Shown: positions 31,160-45,170, counted from the stretch's first letter. The stretch is 64,000 nucleotides of DNA from Rapana venosa (GCA_028751875.1 CM054159.1:5444719-5508718); one strand, 5' to 3'. Notes: generated by a model not told the origin, from the sequence alone. Translations and numbers: made by a program.

Positions 31160-33470
31160 CTGTGCTACCATCCATAAAATCTCTTTTTTCCCTCCACCTC
31201 ATATCTCTTGGATCTGCAAAACAAACTCCTCTGCCTAAACACACGCGCCTGTCTGAATCTTTCATCCAATTTTCTGCTCTTCTTTTCAGACAAAGTTCGA
31301 AACCTTACGCTCACCGCAGACTGATCGCAAACTCAATTCAGGCCTGCGCCTCCGGTCCCCAGTTCACTGGCAACCTCTCTTTTCCTTTCCAGTCCCACAA
31401 GCTGAAAAGAAATTCATGACAATTCTGACGAAATGGACTATAAAATCTGCGCGACCTTTGCTCTGTTTTTCTCACTCAGATGCCTTCCACAAGCTTGTGC
31501 CAGATTATATCAAATACGGTAAAACTCTTTCTTCAGTCAGGGACTTTTCCATCAGCTTTTAAACAGCAATAGTCACACCTCTACTGAAATAAGCACACGA
31601 CCTCGATCCACATTATGACGAATTATAGCCGGTCTCAAACTTACCTTTGTCTCTCTGAAAGTATAGAAACACGTTGTTCCAAAGCTCAACACGTCACCTT
31701 CTTCCTCTTCAATGTTGTTGTCTTCTTCGCCACTTTTCAGTCTGCCCTATCGCTCTCCAACCAACCGCCCCGAAACACCCTAGTCCATACTTTAGATACC
31801 ACTTTACTACTTGCTTTGCTGCAGGGGAAACTTCTCTCTCTCATCTTCTTGATTCTCTGCAGCCTTTGTACCATAGATCACTCAATTCTTCTTTCTCGCT
31901 CCAAAATACGTTTGGTATTAATGGCACAGCCCTCACCTGGTTTTACATTCCTACCTCACAGACCGGTTCCCGAACGTATTGTAACGAACTTCAATCAAAA
32001 CGCCTGTCCCAATGGAATGTGGAGTCCCGAAGGGCTCAGTCTGGGGCCCTGTTCTCAGTTACTCTCTACCATGCTCTCACTTCACATATAATAAACAATC
32101 CCACCCTATTGAACCTATTTCTTATGCCGATGATATCAACTTCAGTGCCGGCCGATACAGTTGAAACTATTGTCCTTCTCGCCTGCAATATGTCCTACTG
32201 CCTTCCAGACATTACAAAACCTGGCTGATCAGAACCACGCTTACCACTTAATGCGATAAAACGAAGCACGTCGTCATAGGGGGACTCTCCACAGTAAACT
32301 TTTCTCTACTATCGCAAAAACTTCCAGATAGAATTCGGGCATTAGTCCGGATTCCTTTGTCCACTAGTGAAGTCTTTCGTGCGTCGTTACTGAAACACAC
32401 TCTCTATGAAAAAATTCATCACCCAGACTTGCCGAGTGCTTGGCCTCCTATCAATTAGCGGCGCTATATGAGTGCTCGAATCGAAGTAATCTTTCATGGA
32501 ATGCAATCCTTCTAAAGGCTTGTGCCCCCACTAGTCGCTTCTTTCAGCGATTTAGATTACTAGTGAGAATTTTCTCTTTTGGTGGGTCCTACAGCATCAT
32601 CTCTCCCTCTTCTCTTCAACGCGCCTAGGACACAATCTGCAGCTCGACTGGTCCTAAGAAAGAAAAAATTGAAACACATACTCTCTCTTCTTAGCGATTC
32701 TCTTCACTTCTTTGCCTGTCTCACAAAGACGTATTTATTTATTTATTTATTTATATATACCACTTTAAGTCACGGAGATTTCTCTGGTGGAATGAAATGT
32801 TCAAGTTGGGTGTTTCCCCGGGGAGAGAAACGTCGCACTCAAGAGCGCGCACCTTTTTTTTTTTTTATTTTTTTTTGCCTGCTAACTGATATCTATTCCC
32901 TAGATCCACGGTGGCCTTTTTTCTAAGAATTTTGCGCAGGGGACACCTCTCTTTGTTGCCGTATGGGTCTTTTTCGTGCGCTGCATAATTTTCTGCTAAC
33001 ATCACGGGGACCTCGGTTATAGCGTCTGATTCCGAAAGGACTAGCGCCCAGACCACCCCCTCATGGTCTAATGGCTGGGGGAAAATAGTTTTCGGGGCCA
33101 GGCGGGATACGAACCCGGACTTTTCGCTTTCTAGACAGGCGCGTTACCTCTAGACCACCGATCCACTGGAGTATAAGATCAGTACCCTCTGTTTCAAATG
33201 TCTCCACAAATCTGCACCCTCTTATCTCTGTAACTGTCTTCACCTGTACACTCCATCCCGTTCCCTTCGTTCAGCCGCAGATACTTTGTGCTTTCGAGAA
33301 CAACCCAGATTAACGCAAACCACTTTTGGGCCGTCGCGCTTCTCTGTTTCGGGTCCATCGCCACCTGGAACGGACCTCCCTCTTACCTTCGTCAAAGAGA
33401 CTCACTTGCATTCTTCATAATTCAGCTCAAAACACACTTATTTCCTCTCTGATGACTTGTCCCCCCACAT
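31160..33470 (+). pseudogene. Broken LINE reverse transcriptase, copy U4
   Basis: Same fragments and same frameshifts as the U2 copy at 14780-17090. A second genomic copy would be expected to differ at some indels. Confidence 0.8.
32731..33166 (-). mobile_element. tRNA-derived SINE inserted in the LINE, reverse orientation (U4)
   Basis: Exact copy of 16351-16786, with the tRNA-like head at about 33096-33164. Confidence 0.85.
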
Positions 33471-33795
33471 ATCTATCCCTAATTTTCGCAACAGCATCTT
33501 TCACCTTCTAAGTGTTGTTCCAGTGTGTGTGTGTGGTTTGTGCGTGCGTCGCGTGCGGCGTATGCGTGCGTGCGTGCGTGCTGTGCGTATGTGCGGCGGC
33601 ATGGGCGATTTTGAGATCTGGGTTGCTCCTTATTGTTTAAGGAGGTTGGCATGCGCTGTCCAAGTTGGAGGTGCAAAGCGCTTCGATTTGTTGTTTTTAA
33701 CAGATTCAGCGCTATCTTAGATCCATATATTATTTTTTATTATTATTATTATTATAATTATATATATTATTCGATCGTTAGATCGAGTCGATAGA

Positions 33796-34085
33796 TCGAT
33801 AGATGTGTTTGTGTGTGGTGTGTGGTGTGTGTGTGGTGTGTGTGTGTTAGTGTGTGTGTGTTGTGAGTGTGAGCGTGTGCGTGATGCGTGGGTCTGTGTG
33901 CGTGCGTGTGTGTGTGTGTGTCGGTGTCTGTGTGTGTGGTGCGTGGTGCGTGTAATGTATGTGTCCGTGATCGGTTTTGTTTGTCTAGTGAGTATGTGTA
34001 AGAGTTTTGGCGCGCACGCATGCAGCAACCATGTGAGCAGTTCTGTGGTGCATGTGTTGTCTGTGAGTGTGTCGGTTGTGTGCGT
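33796..34085. repeat. GT-rich array, U4
   Basis: Exact copy of 17416-17705. Confidence 0.9.
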
Positions 34086-34365
34086 GTGTGGCCAGCGTGT
34101 GACAGTAGAACGTAGAGAGACTAGATATGTGCGCAAGCTGAAAAGATGAGAATGTTCCTGACAGAAGTCATTAAAGGTAGGAAAAAATTTGGGGGAGGAG
34201 AGAGGAGAAGAGGAGAAGCTAGGGAGGAAGGAAAACGCCGCTGACAGCAAACCTACCAGACGCCCAGACGGGACACAGAGATTAAAGAGGGAGACGAGCC
34301 AGTGTAGGAGTAGGAGAAACGCCAGCAGGACAGAGTTTGGCCTTACTCGATAACCTAAGTGCGGG
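34086..34365. repeat. Conserved spacer between GT and AC arms, U4
   Basis: Exact copy of 17706-17985. Confidence 0.75.
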
Positions 34366-34745
34366 TGCGCACACACACCCACCCGGCCACATCCACAAAT
34401 CACAACCACTCACTCCACCCACACACAACCACACAGAGGCACACAACGACAAAAGTATACAACAACACAACACAACACCCCCACACACCAGAGCACCACC
34501 TCCACCGCACACACTCCAACACACCCACATACACACACCACACACCATACAACACACGCCTCACACACATACAACACACAAACCACGGTACCACAGAGAC
34601 ACCAACGACACCCACACGACACCAACAACACCCACCCAACACACACACACATCACCACCAACACACACACACACACCACACACACACCACACACACACCA
34701 GCACACACACACACACACAGCACACTCACATCACACCTCACACCA
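34366..34745. repeat. AC-rich array, U4
   Basis: Exact copy of 17986-18365. Confidence 0.95.
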
Positions 34746-35812
34746 CACTAATGGCAAGCTTCTCAAACTTGTTTAATGACTTACTTTCTAAAAAAAAGTT
34801 TTTCATGTTTAAGATCAGGTACTTTCAACGCTGTTGCGCAAAAAGCCCTTACAAATCTGCAGCCATCCACCCAGCTTACTTCAGATTTTGCCTAAAAGAT
34901 CAACATTCTGCTTATAGTTTAAAAAACCATATAATATTACGGCAGCAAACTTTTGCTACAAATTAAACCTATGCTTAAAACATTTCGATGCTGGTCCTCA
35001 TAACAAGAAACAACAAAATACCCTATCTACAACTTCTGTGGAGAGGATGGAGCACATGCGTGTGTTAAATACACGGTGAAGAGAAAGAACTGAAAGACGG
35101 AGATCCTAAAACTTGCCTGCAGATAAACACCTACATGTGCATGGTGAAAAAACGAAAGCCAGCCAAGCTTTAGATTTAAAATCAGTACACCAACTCTGTT
35201 GTCTAAAAACAGGGACCGTCGCGACCTCCAAAAAGAGCACGATCAAGCCTACGTTGTCCTGCATCTTCCCTTTAAACGAAAACAAAACAGAAAGCAATCT
35301 GATGGCACAGCCTACAAGTGTCCTAAGCACTATCACTCTTTCCAAATCGGCGCAACTGAAGAATGTTCCGACCGTTGCCACACAGAGAGGTTTAAACAAA
35401 AGGAAGGTGGATTTTTTTTAATCTATAGAATCCTCCAACTATGAAGTTTCCCATTGTAGACCAAATTTAAAAATATTTAGATCCTAAAACTATGAAAGAG
35501 TCCCATTTTAGACCAATCAGGTTGTTTTTGTTTTTTTAAGAAAGAAATAGTAATGGACACTGAAAATGTAGGGGCTTATCTTAAAATAAATAATTGGTCT
35601 TGCAAAAGTCACAATACAGTGCAACCTTGAGAGGGAGAATAAGAGACAGAAAATGCGACTTAAAAAAGCTAAAATTCTATAAAATAAAATAAAAGAAAAA
35701 AGAAAAGGGTGGGGCTACACTCGGTAACGGCGGGTGCACACTTACACAAGGAGCCCCTCACCTTCACCACGCGGCATCCCGCGAAGCTTTGGGAAGGTCC
35801 GGAACTGAACGC
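34746..35812. other. AT-rich conserved non-coding block, U4
   Basis: Exact copy of 18366-19432; no gene seen. Confidence 0.5.
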
Positions 35813-36502
35813 CTAGCTGTTGGACATCAGACCCAGACAAAACCCAGATTGACAAGAGCAGCAAGCACAGGACCAGGAAGGAAGGCGGACGTTGCGGAAG
35901 CCTCGCGGGTCATCGTAGGTCCAGCACACAGCCAAGCCCACAGCCGCCAATGAACAGCAGCAAGAAGGTGAGTTATTGTTAAACAGCCTGGCGCCGTTTC
36001 GCGCCCATGCGGCGCGTGCTCTCCTCGGAAACTCAGGACGGACGATTCCCAGCTCTGCCCACGGGGCAGAGGTCAGGCGAGCATCGACAAAGGTCCGCGC
36101 TCGTAGTCGCTCTCTGTTGTCAGACTCTTCCTCCGCCTGGCCTTGACTGAAGCCTCCTGTCTGCGCTGGTAAGGGTGGTGTCCCTTGGCGGGCTGGCTTG
36201 CACGGTCACCCTGGCTCCCTGGTGGATGTGGGGTGCTCTACCCGACGTATTGGTAGTTGAGTTTGCTATCAACAAGCGATGCGGGCCCGGAGGGTCGAGA
36301 GCTGCTGTAGGGGTAAGGCTAAGATGGGGATTCTAGACAGACAGTGGTGGCTCAGCAGCAGCTAGCAGCAGCTCTAGCAGTGGCTCCTCGCAGGATGCAA
36401 AGGATGTTTTGTTATTTTTTGAGAAGACGCCGTCTTCGGAGGCCGCTCTGCGGGGACTGGCCGTCCGCCTTAGGACTCGACTGTCGCCCGGTCTCCTCTG
36501 GG
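35813..36502 (-). pseudogene. Frameshifted copy of the terminal exon, U4
   Basis: Exact copy of 19433-20122, with the same insertions and lost frame. Confidence 0.8.
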
Positions 36503-36651
36503 CTGTAAAAGAGATAATTTTTTTGGTTTTTTAGAGTGTGGTTAGATTATTTCTGAAGTGTTAATTTTAGTTTCTGTTGTTTTAGCGTGTTATTTTTAGG
36601 ATAAGGGTTGTTCTGCCTGTTAATTTCGAAAGCTGAGACAAAGGTCAAAGA

Positions 36652-39600
36652 GTGTGTGGTGTGGTGTGTGTGTGTGGTGTGTGTGGTTGTGTTATGTGTG
36701 TGGTGTGGGTGTGGTGGGTCTGTGTGTGGTGTGGTGGTGGTGTGTGTGTGGTGTGGTGGGTTGGTGGTGGTGGTGGTGGTGTGAATTTGTGTGTGTGGTG
36801 TGGTGTTGTTGAGTGTGTAGTGGTGTGGTGTGATGTGTGTGTGTGTTTGTGGTGTGTGTGGGTTTGCTGTGTGGTGTGGTGTGTGTGTGTGGTGTGGTGT
36901 TGTGTGTGTGTGTGTGGTGGTTGGGTGTGTTGTGATGTGTGTGGATGGTGTGTGTGTATGGTTTGGTTTTGGAATGTGTGGGTGAGTGTGGTGTGGGGTG
37001 TGTGTGTAGTGTGTGGTGTGGTGTCGTGCTGTGTGTTGTGGTTGTGTGGTGGCTGTGTTATGTGTGATGGTGTGCGGGTGTGGTATGTGTGTGTCGGGGT
37101 GTGGTGGGGTGGGGGTGGGTGGGTGGGGGGTGGGGGGGTGGGGGGGGGGTGGGGGTGTGTGTGTTGGGTGGGGGGAGTGGGGGGTGTTGGGTGGGTCGGG
37201 TGTGGGGGGGGGTGGTGGGGTGGTGGGGGTGGGTGTGGGGTGGGGTGTGGGTGGGGGCTTGAGGGGAGGTGGTGTGGGGGGGGGTGTGTGGGTGGGGTGT
37301 TGGGGTGTGTGGGGGGGGGTGTGTGGGTGGTGTGGTGTGGGGGTAGTGTGGGGGTGGGGGGTGGTGGGGGTGTTGGGGGTGGGGGGGGGGGGGGTGTGGG
37401 GTGGGGGGGGTGTGGGGTGGGGGGTGGGGTTGGGGGGTGGGTGTGTGGGTGGGGGGGGTGTGGTGTGGGAGTGTGGTGGGGGGGTGTGTGTGTGTGGGTG
37501 TGGGTGTTGGGGGTGGGAGTGGGGTGGGGTGGGGGTGGGGTGGTGGTGGTGTGTGTGTGGGGTGTGGGGGTGTGTGGTGGTGTGGTGTGTGTGTGTGTGG
37601 GGTGGTGGGGTGTGTGGGGGGTGTGTGGTGTGTGGGTGAGTGTGTGGTGTGGGGTGGGGGTGTGGGTGGTGTGGTGTGGGGGGTGTGTGGTCGGTGTGGT
37701 GTGTTGTGTGTGTGGTGTGGTGGGGGTGTGGGTGGGTGGTGTGGTGGGTGTGTATGGGGTGTGGGGTGTTGGGGTGGGTGTGGGTGGGGTGTTGTGGGTG
37801 TGTGTGGTGGGGCGTGTGATGGTGGGTGTGGTGTGGTGTGTGGTGTGTGTGTGGTGTGGCGGTGTGTGTGTGTGTGGTGTGGTGTGTGTGTGGGTGTGTT
37901 GTGTGGTGTGGGGGGGGGGGGGGGGGGTGTGGTGGGGTGTGTGTGTGGTTGGGTGGTGTGTGTGGTGGGGTGTGTGTGTGTGATGTGTGGTGTGGTTGGT
38001 TGTGTGTGTGGTGTGGTGTGTGTGTGGGTGTGGTGTGGTGTGAGTGTGTGTGTGTGTGTGTGGTGTGGTGTGTGTTTTGTGTGTGGTGTGGTGGGTGTGA
38101 GTGTGTGTGTGTGGTGTGTGTGTGGTTGGGTGTGTGAGTGGGTGTGTGTGGGGGTGTGTGTGTGTGTGTGTGTGTGGTGGTGGTGTGTGTGTGTGTGTTG
38201 TGTGGTGTGTGTGTGTGTGTGTGGTTGTGGTGTGTGTGTGTGTGTGTTGGTGTGGTGTGTGTGTTGTGTGGTTTTGTGGTGATTGTGTGTGTGTGTGTGG
38301 TGTGGTGTGTGTGGTGTGTGTGGTGTGGTGTGTGTGTGTGTGTGGTTGTGGTGTGTGTGTGTGTATGGTGTGGTGTGTGTGAGTGAGTGTGGTGTGGAGT
38401 GTGTGTGAGAGTGGATGTGGTGTGAGGGAGAGTGAGTGGAGTGGTGAGTGTGATGTGTGGGGTGAGGGTGTGTGTGAGAGTGTGAGGATAAGGAGAGAAT
38501 ATAGAGAGAGTTTAGGATATTTTGATATATATGATATTATATTATGAGAATATATTGATTATATTGATTGATGAGAGATCAATATTATATTATATATATA
38601 TATCATATTATAAATATATATATTCCCCCCCCCCCCCCCTCTATTCTCATATATATATATATTATATTATATATATATGTGTGTGGTGTAGTGTGTGTGT
38701 GTGTGTGGTGTGGTGTGTGTGTGTGTCTGTGTGTGGTGTGAGTGTGTGTGTGGGTGTGTGGTGTGGTGTGGTGTGTGTGTTGGGTGGTGTGTGTGTGTGT
38801 GTATGTGGTGTGGTGTGGGTGTGTGTATGTGGTGTGTGGATGTGTGTGTGTGGTGTGGTGTGTGTGAGAGTGTGTGGTGTGGTGAGTGTGGTGTGTGTGG
38901 TGTGGTTTGGTGTTTGTGGTGTGGTGTGTGTGTGTCGTGAGTGTGGTGTGTTGGTGTTGTGTGGTGTGTGTGTGGAATTGTGTGTGTGTGTTGTGTGTGG
39001 TGGTGTGTATGTGTGGTTTGTGGTGTGTGTGTGTGTGTGGTGTGGTGTGTGTTGTGTGTGTGGTGTTAGTGTGTGGTGTGTGGTTGTGGGTGTGTGTGTG
39101 TGAGTGGTGAAGTGTGTGTGTGTGTGTGGTGTGGAGTGTGTGTGTGTGTGGTGTGGTGTGTGTGTGTGTGTGGTGTGGTGTGTGTGTAGTGTGTGGTTGT
39201 GGTGTATGTGAAGTGTTGTGGTGATGGTTGGTGTGAGCTGTGTGTGGTGTGGTGTGGTGTGTGGGTGTGGAGTGTGTGTGTGTGTGTGGTGTGTGTGTGT
39301 GTGTGTGTGTGGTGTGGTGTGTGTGTGTTAGTGGTGTGTGTGTGTTTGTGGTGTGGTTGTGTGTGTGTGTAGTGTGGTGTGTGTGTGAGTGTGGTGTGGT
39401 GTGTGTGTGTGTGTGGTGTGTGTGTGTGTGTGTGTGTGGTGTGGTGTGTGTGTGTGTGTGAGGTGTGGTGTGTGTGTGTGTGTGGTGTGGTGTGTGTGTG
39501 TGATGTGTGTGGTGTGGTGATGTGTGTGTGTGTGGTGTGGTGTGTGTGTGTGTGTGGTGTGGTGTGGTGTGTGTGGTGTGGTGTGTGTGTAGTGTGTGGA

Positions 39601-41820
39601 GTTGGTGTTGTGTGGTGTGGTCGTGCTGTGTGTGTGTGGTGTGTGTGTGTGTGTGGTGTGGGGGTGTGTGTGTGTGTGGTGTGGTGTGGTGTGTGTTGTG
39701 TGTGTGGATGTGCTTGTGGTGTGTGTGTGTGGTGTTGTGTGGTGTGAGTGTGTGTGTGGTGTGGTGTGTGTGTGTGTGTGGTGTTTGTGTTTGTGTGTGT
39801 GTGTGGTGTGGTGTGTGTGTGTGTGTGGTGTGGTGTGTGTGTGTGTGGGTGTGGTGTGTGAGTGAGTGTGGTGTTGTGTGGGTGTGTGTGTGGTGTGGGT
39901 GTGTGTGTGTGTTGGTGTGGTGTGTGTGTGTGTTGTGGTGTGGTGTCGTGTGTGTGTGTGTGTGGTGTGTGGTCTGTGTGTTGTGTGTGTGTGGTGGGGT
40001 GTGTGTGAGTGTATGGGTGTGGTGTGATGTGTGTGTGTGGTTTAGTGGTGTGTGTAGTGTGTGTAGTGTGGTGTGGTGTGTGTGTGTGTGGTGTGTGTGT
40101 GTGTGTGGTGATTGGTGTGGGTGTGTGTGTGGTGTGGAGTGTGTTGTGTGTGTGTGTGGTGTGGTGTGTGTGTGTGTGTGGTGTGGTGTGTGTGTTGTTG
40201 TGGTGTTGGTGAGTGTGTGCGAGCGTGTGGTGTTGGTGTGTGTGTGAGTGTGGTGTGGCTGTGAGTGTGTGTGTGGTGTGGTAGTGGGTGGGTGTGGTTG
40301 TGGAGAGAGTGTGGTGTGGTGTGAGTGTGGTGTGGTGTGGTATGTGTGTGTGTGGTGCAGTGTGTGTGTGTGTTGTGGGCTGTGTGTGTGTGTGTGTGGT
40401 GTGGTGTGTGTGTTGTGTGTGGTAGTGGTGTGTGTGTGTGTGTGTGTGTGTGGTGTGGTGTGTGGTGTGTGGTGTGGTGTGTGTGTGTGTGTGTGGTGTG
40501 GTGTGTGTGTGTGTGGTGTGTGTTGTGGTGTGAGTGAGTGATGTGGTGTGGTGTGTGTGTGATGTGTGGTGTGGTAGTGTGTGTGTGTGTGGGTGGTGTG
40601 TGTGTGTGTGAGGTGTGGTGTGTGTGTGAGTGGTGTGGTGTGTGTGTGATGTGTGTGGTGTGGTGTGTGTGTTGTATGTGGTGTGGTGTGTGTGTGGTGT
40701 GGTGTTGTGTGTGTGTGTGGTGGTGGTGAGTGTGTGAGTGAGTGTGGTGTGGTGTGTGTTGTTGTGTGTGTGGTGAGGTGTGTGTGTGGTGTGGTGTGTG
40801 TGTGGGTGTGGTTTGTGGAGTGTGTGTGTGGTGAGTGTGGTGTGGTGAGTGTGTGTGTGTTGTTTGGTGTGTGTGTGAGTGTGTGGTGTTGGTGATGTGT
40901 GTGTGTGTGTGGTGTGTGTGTGTGTGTGTGGTGTGGTGTGTGTGTGTGTGTTGTGGTGAGGTGTGTGTGTGTGAGTGGTGTGGTGTGTGAGTCGTGTGTG
41001 TGGTGTGGTGTGTGTGAGTTTGTGTGGTGGAGGTGTGTTGTGTGGTGTGATGTGTGTGAGTGTGTGTGTGGAGTGGTGAGTGTGAGTGTGTGGTGTGGTT
41101 TGTGTGATGTGTGTGTGGTTTGTGTGTGTGTGTGTGTGTGGTGTGGTGGTGTGTGTGTGTGGTTGTGTGGTGTTGATGTGTGTGTGGTGTGGTGTGTGTG
41201 TGCGTGTGGTGTGGGATGTGTGTGTGTTGTGGTGTGGGTGTGTGTGTGTGTGTGGTTGTGGTGTGTTGTGTGTGTGTGGTGTGGTGTGTGTGGTGTGTGG
41301 TGTGGAGTGTGTGTGTGTGAGTGTGGTGTGTGGTGTGTGTGTTGTGTGTGGTGGGGTGTGTGTGTGTGTGTGTGGTGTGGGTGTGTGTGTGTGTGAGTGG
41401 TGTGTGTGTGTGTGTGTGGTGTGGTTGTGTGTGTTGTGTGTGGTTGTGGTGTTGTGCTGTGTGGGTGTGGTGTGTGTGTGTGTGTGGCGTGTGTGTGTGT
41501 GGTGTGGTGTGGTGTGTGTGTGGTGTGTGTGTGTGTTGGTGGTGTGGTGTGTGTGTGTGTTTGGTGTGGTGTGTGTGTGTGAGGAGGTGTGGTGGTGTGT
41601 GTGTGTGAGGTGTTGTGTGTGTGTGGTGTGTGTGGTGTGGTGTGTGTGTGTGTGTGGTGATGTGTGTGTGAGTGTGTGTGGGTGGAGTGTGTGTGTGTGT
41701 GGTGTGGTGTGTGTGTGTGTGTGGTGTGGTGTGTGTGTGTGTGTGGTAGGTAGTGTGTGTGTGTGTGGTGTCGGTGTTGTGTGTGTGTGAGTGTGTGGTG
41801 TGGATGTGGTGAGTTGTGTG
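36652..41820. repeat. Giant G/T satellite, second copy (truncated)
   Basis: Exact copy of 20272-25440, containing the G-rich part (36652 to about 37940) and the AT island (38508-38683). It stops abruptly at CTAACTATTATTC. Confidence 0.95.
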
Positions 41821-42157
41821 CTAACTATTATTCAAATGAAAAAATATAAAAAGCTGAAAACGAGTTCTCGAGAGCTAAACAAAATGCTAGAAACTGGAAT
41901 GAGACAAGTTAGGGGGTGGTGTAACAACTAAAAAAAGAAAGAAAGAAAAAAGAAAGAAAGAAAAAGAAAGAAAGAAAGAAGAAAGAAAGAAAGAAAAAGA
42001 AAAAGAAAAAAAAAAGAAAAAAAAAAAGAAAGAAAGCTGACTGACTGACTGACTGACTGACTGACTGCTGACTGATGCTGACTGACTGACTGACGACTGA
42101 CTGACTGACTGACTGACTGACTGACTGACTGACTGACTGACGACTGAATTTATCGCA
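41821..42157. repeat. Unit end: AT-rich block, purine tract and interrupted (GACT)n, U5
   Basis: CTATTATTCAAATGAAAAAA to GGAATGAGACAAG matches 54405-54480 before U6. Next come AAAG-rich purines (41931-42036) and (GACT)n with GCT/ATG interruptions (42037-42147), ending AATTTATCGCAGATAATGCG. Confidence 0.85.
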
Positions 42158-42523
42158 GATAATGCGTAACAGAGATATATCAAACGGGTAGACCTTAACG
42201 AAAACATCAGAAGAGTATGGCTTCAAAGCAATACATACTAGAAAACCAACTTACCGGAATGGGATATATGTAGCGCGGGAAAGCGACTCTTTAACGTTTT
42301 GGTCCTGCCAAGTGTCTCGAAGACAACCTGTAGGGAAAATACAGCTTCCACTTCAAACACACACAAGGTCTGCGCGCATCCCATGAGCTTTTCGTCACAG
42401 GGTGTTGCCACAACTACGTGCAGCAGTGACTTGTAGAGAAAACACATGCATTTTGTCTCTCTCTCTTCTCACTGCACGGGAAGGGTCACATCACCTTCGT
42501 GTTGTTAGATATTAATAATATAA
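42158..42523. repeat. Head block of the repeating unit, copy U5
   Basis: Matches 1-360 and 13931-14280, closest to the U2 version. Confidence 0.8.
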
Positions 42524-42861
<338 letters not shown>

Positions 42862-42903
42862 CGCCGGCAACTAGAACGGCAGTGGCGGAAGTCAAAAACC
42901 GAA

Positions 42904-44608
42904 ATGAACAAACAGCTTTTCCGAAAACAAATAAACAAAGTCAAACTCTTAATCCATTCAGCAAAGACAGACTACTACTCTTCCCAAATTCTCTGTGCTA
43001 CATCCATAAAATCTCTTTTTTCCCTCACCTCATATCTCCTTGGATCTGCAAAAACAACTCCTCTGCCTAACACCCACAGCCTGTCTGAACTTCCATCCAT
43101 ATTTTCTGCCTTCTTTTCAGACAAAGTTCGAAACATACGCTCCAGACTTGATCAAACTCAATTCCAGCCTGCGCCTCCTGATCCCAGTTCACTGGCACTC
43201 CTCTCTTTTCCTTCCATCCCACAAGTGAAAAAGAAATCATGACAATTCTGAAGGAAATGACTATAAAATCATGCGACCTTGCTCCTGTTTTCTCACAATG
43301 CCTTCCACAACTTGTGCCTATTATCACTAAAATAGTAAACTCATCTCTTCAGTCAGGAAATTTTCCATCAGCTCTTAAAACAGCAATAGTCACACCTCTA
43401 CTGAAAAAGCACGACCTCGATCCCAACATTCTGAAGAATTATAGGCCTGTCTCAAACTTACCCTTTGTCTCTAAAGTACTAGAAAAAGTAGTTCTCAAAC
43501 AGCTCAACAGTCACCTTCATTCCAATGATCTTCTTCCCACTTTTCAGTCTGCCCATCGCCCCAACCACAGCACCGAAACCACCCTAGTCCATACTTTAGA
43601 TACACTTCTACTTGCTTCTGATGCAGGAAAAATCTCCTCCTCACTCTTTTGATTTAAATTCTACAGCCTTTGATACCATAGATCACTCAATTCTTTTTTC
43701 CCTCGCCCCCAAAAATACGTTTGGTATTAATGGCACAGCCCTCACCTGGTTTAACCTTCATACCTCACAGCCCGGGTTCCAGAAAGTTATTGTAAACAAA
43801 ATTCAATCAAAACCTGTCAAAATGGAATGTGGAGTCCCGAAGGATCAGTCCTTGGGGCCCCGTTTTTCTTTACTCTCTACACTGCTCCACTCTCCCAATA
43901 ATAACAACCACCCTATTGATTTATCATTTCTATGCCGATGATACTCAACTTCAATGCAGCGATACTGTTGAAAACTTGCCTTCCCTCCTGACAAATATGC
44001 CCCACTGCCTTTAAGACATTCAAAAATGGATGACTCAGAACAAGTTACAACTTAATGCCGATAAAACCGAAGCCATGCTCATAGGGACCCAACATAAACT
44101 TTCCCCTAAACGCAAAAACTTCAATAGAATTCGGGAATACGTCGTTCCTTTGTCCAACTCTGTGAAGTATTTAGGAGTATTCTTGACAACACACTCTCTA
44201 TGAAAAAATTCATCACCCAGACCTGCAGTCTTGCTACTATCAATTACGGCGCATAAGTGCGATCGCAAGTATCTGTCCACTGAAGCAACTTCTAAGCTTG
44301 TCACATCTCTCATTCTTTCACGTTTAGACTACTGTAATTCTCTTTTGGCTGGCCTACCAGCATCATCTATCCACTCTCTTCAACGCATACAAAACTCTGC
44401 AGCTCGACTGGTCCTAAGAAAGAAAAAATCTGAACACATCACTCCTCTTCTGCGATCTCTTCACTAATTGCCTGTCTCACAAAGACTATTTATTTATTTA
44501 TTTATTTATTTATTTATTTTTTATACCACTTTAAGTCACGGGATTTCTCTGCGTAAAATTCGGGCTTTTTCCCCGGGGGGAGAGCACGTCGACCAAAGCA
44601 GCGCCCCC

Positions 44609-44639
<31 letters not shown>

Positions 44640-45170
44640 AAACGTATTTCTTTCCCTATCAAGGGGCCCTTTTTTCTAAAAAATTTTGCCAGGGACAACT
44701 CTCTTTGCCGTGGGTTCTTTTTCGTGCGCTGCAAAATTTTCTGTAACACCCCTGGGGTTTATGTCTCACCCGAAAGACTAGCGCCCCAACCCCCACTATG
44801 CTAATGGGGGGGGAAAAGTTTCGGGCCCAGGGGGATACAAACCCCGGACTTTTCGCTTTCTAACAGGCGCGTTACCTTAACCACCGACCACGGAGTAAAA
44901 GATCAGTACCCTCGTTTCAATGCCCCCAATCTGCACCTCTTATCTCTGAAACTGTCTTCCCCTTTACACCCCACCCGTTCCCTTCTTTCCCACCCGCAAT
45001 ACTTTGCTTTCAAACACCCAGATTCAAACAAACCACTTTTGGGGCCGTCGCTCCTCTCTTTTGGCCCATCCACCTAATGACCTCCCTTTACTTCGTCAAA
45101 AGCCTTCACTTGATCCTTTCAAACCAGCCCAAAACACACTTATTTTTCCCCTGAAAATTTTCCCCCCCAC
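42904..45170 (+). pseudogene. Broken LINE reverse transcriptase, copy U5
   Basis: Readable pieces are YRPVSNLPFVSKVLEK (about 43440), HRPNHSTETTLVHTLD (about 43555), FYADDTQLQC (about 43928) and [14 protein letters not shown] (about 44318), in shifting frames. The site of the U1 frameshift (near 1877) is intact here at 44045-44055, which shows the U1 change is a one-base loss. Confidence 0.8.
44488..44890 (-). mobile_element. tRNA-derived SINE inserted in the LINE, reverse orientation (U5)
   Basis: Same insertion point and orientation as in U2 and U4. It has a cleaner (TAAA)n tail and a better kept body end (minus strand GCCCGAATTTTACGCAGAG). The tRNA-like head at 44822-44887 has lost single bases. 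Confidence 0.8.

Larger units (their letters stand above)
31032..33775 (+). mobile_element. LINE fragment, copy U4, with nested SINE
   Basis: Exact copy of 14652-17395, including all frameshifts. Confidence 0.9.
31032..41820. repeat. Second copy of the exact 10,789-bp duplication
   Basis: Identical to 14652-25440. On the left it is preceded by microsatellite differing from the first copy; on the right it ends mid-satellite. Confidence 0.97.
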
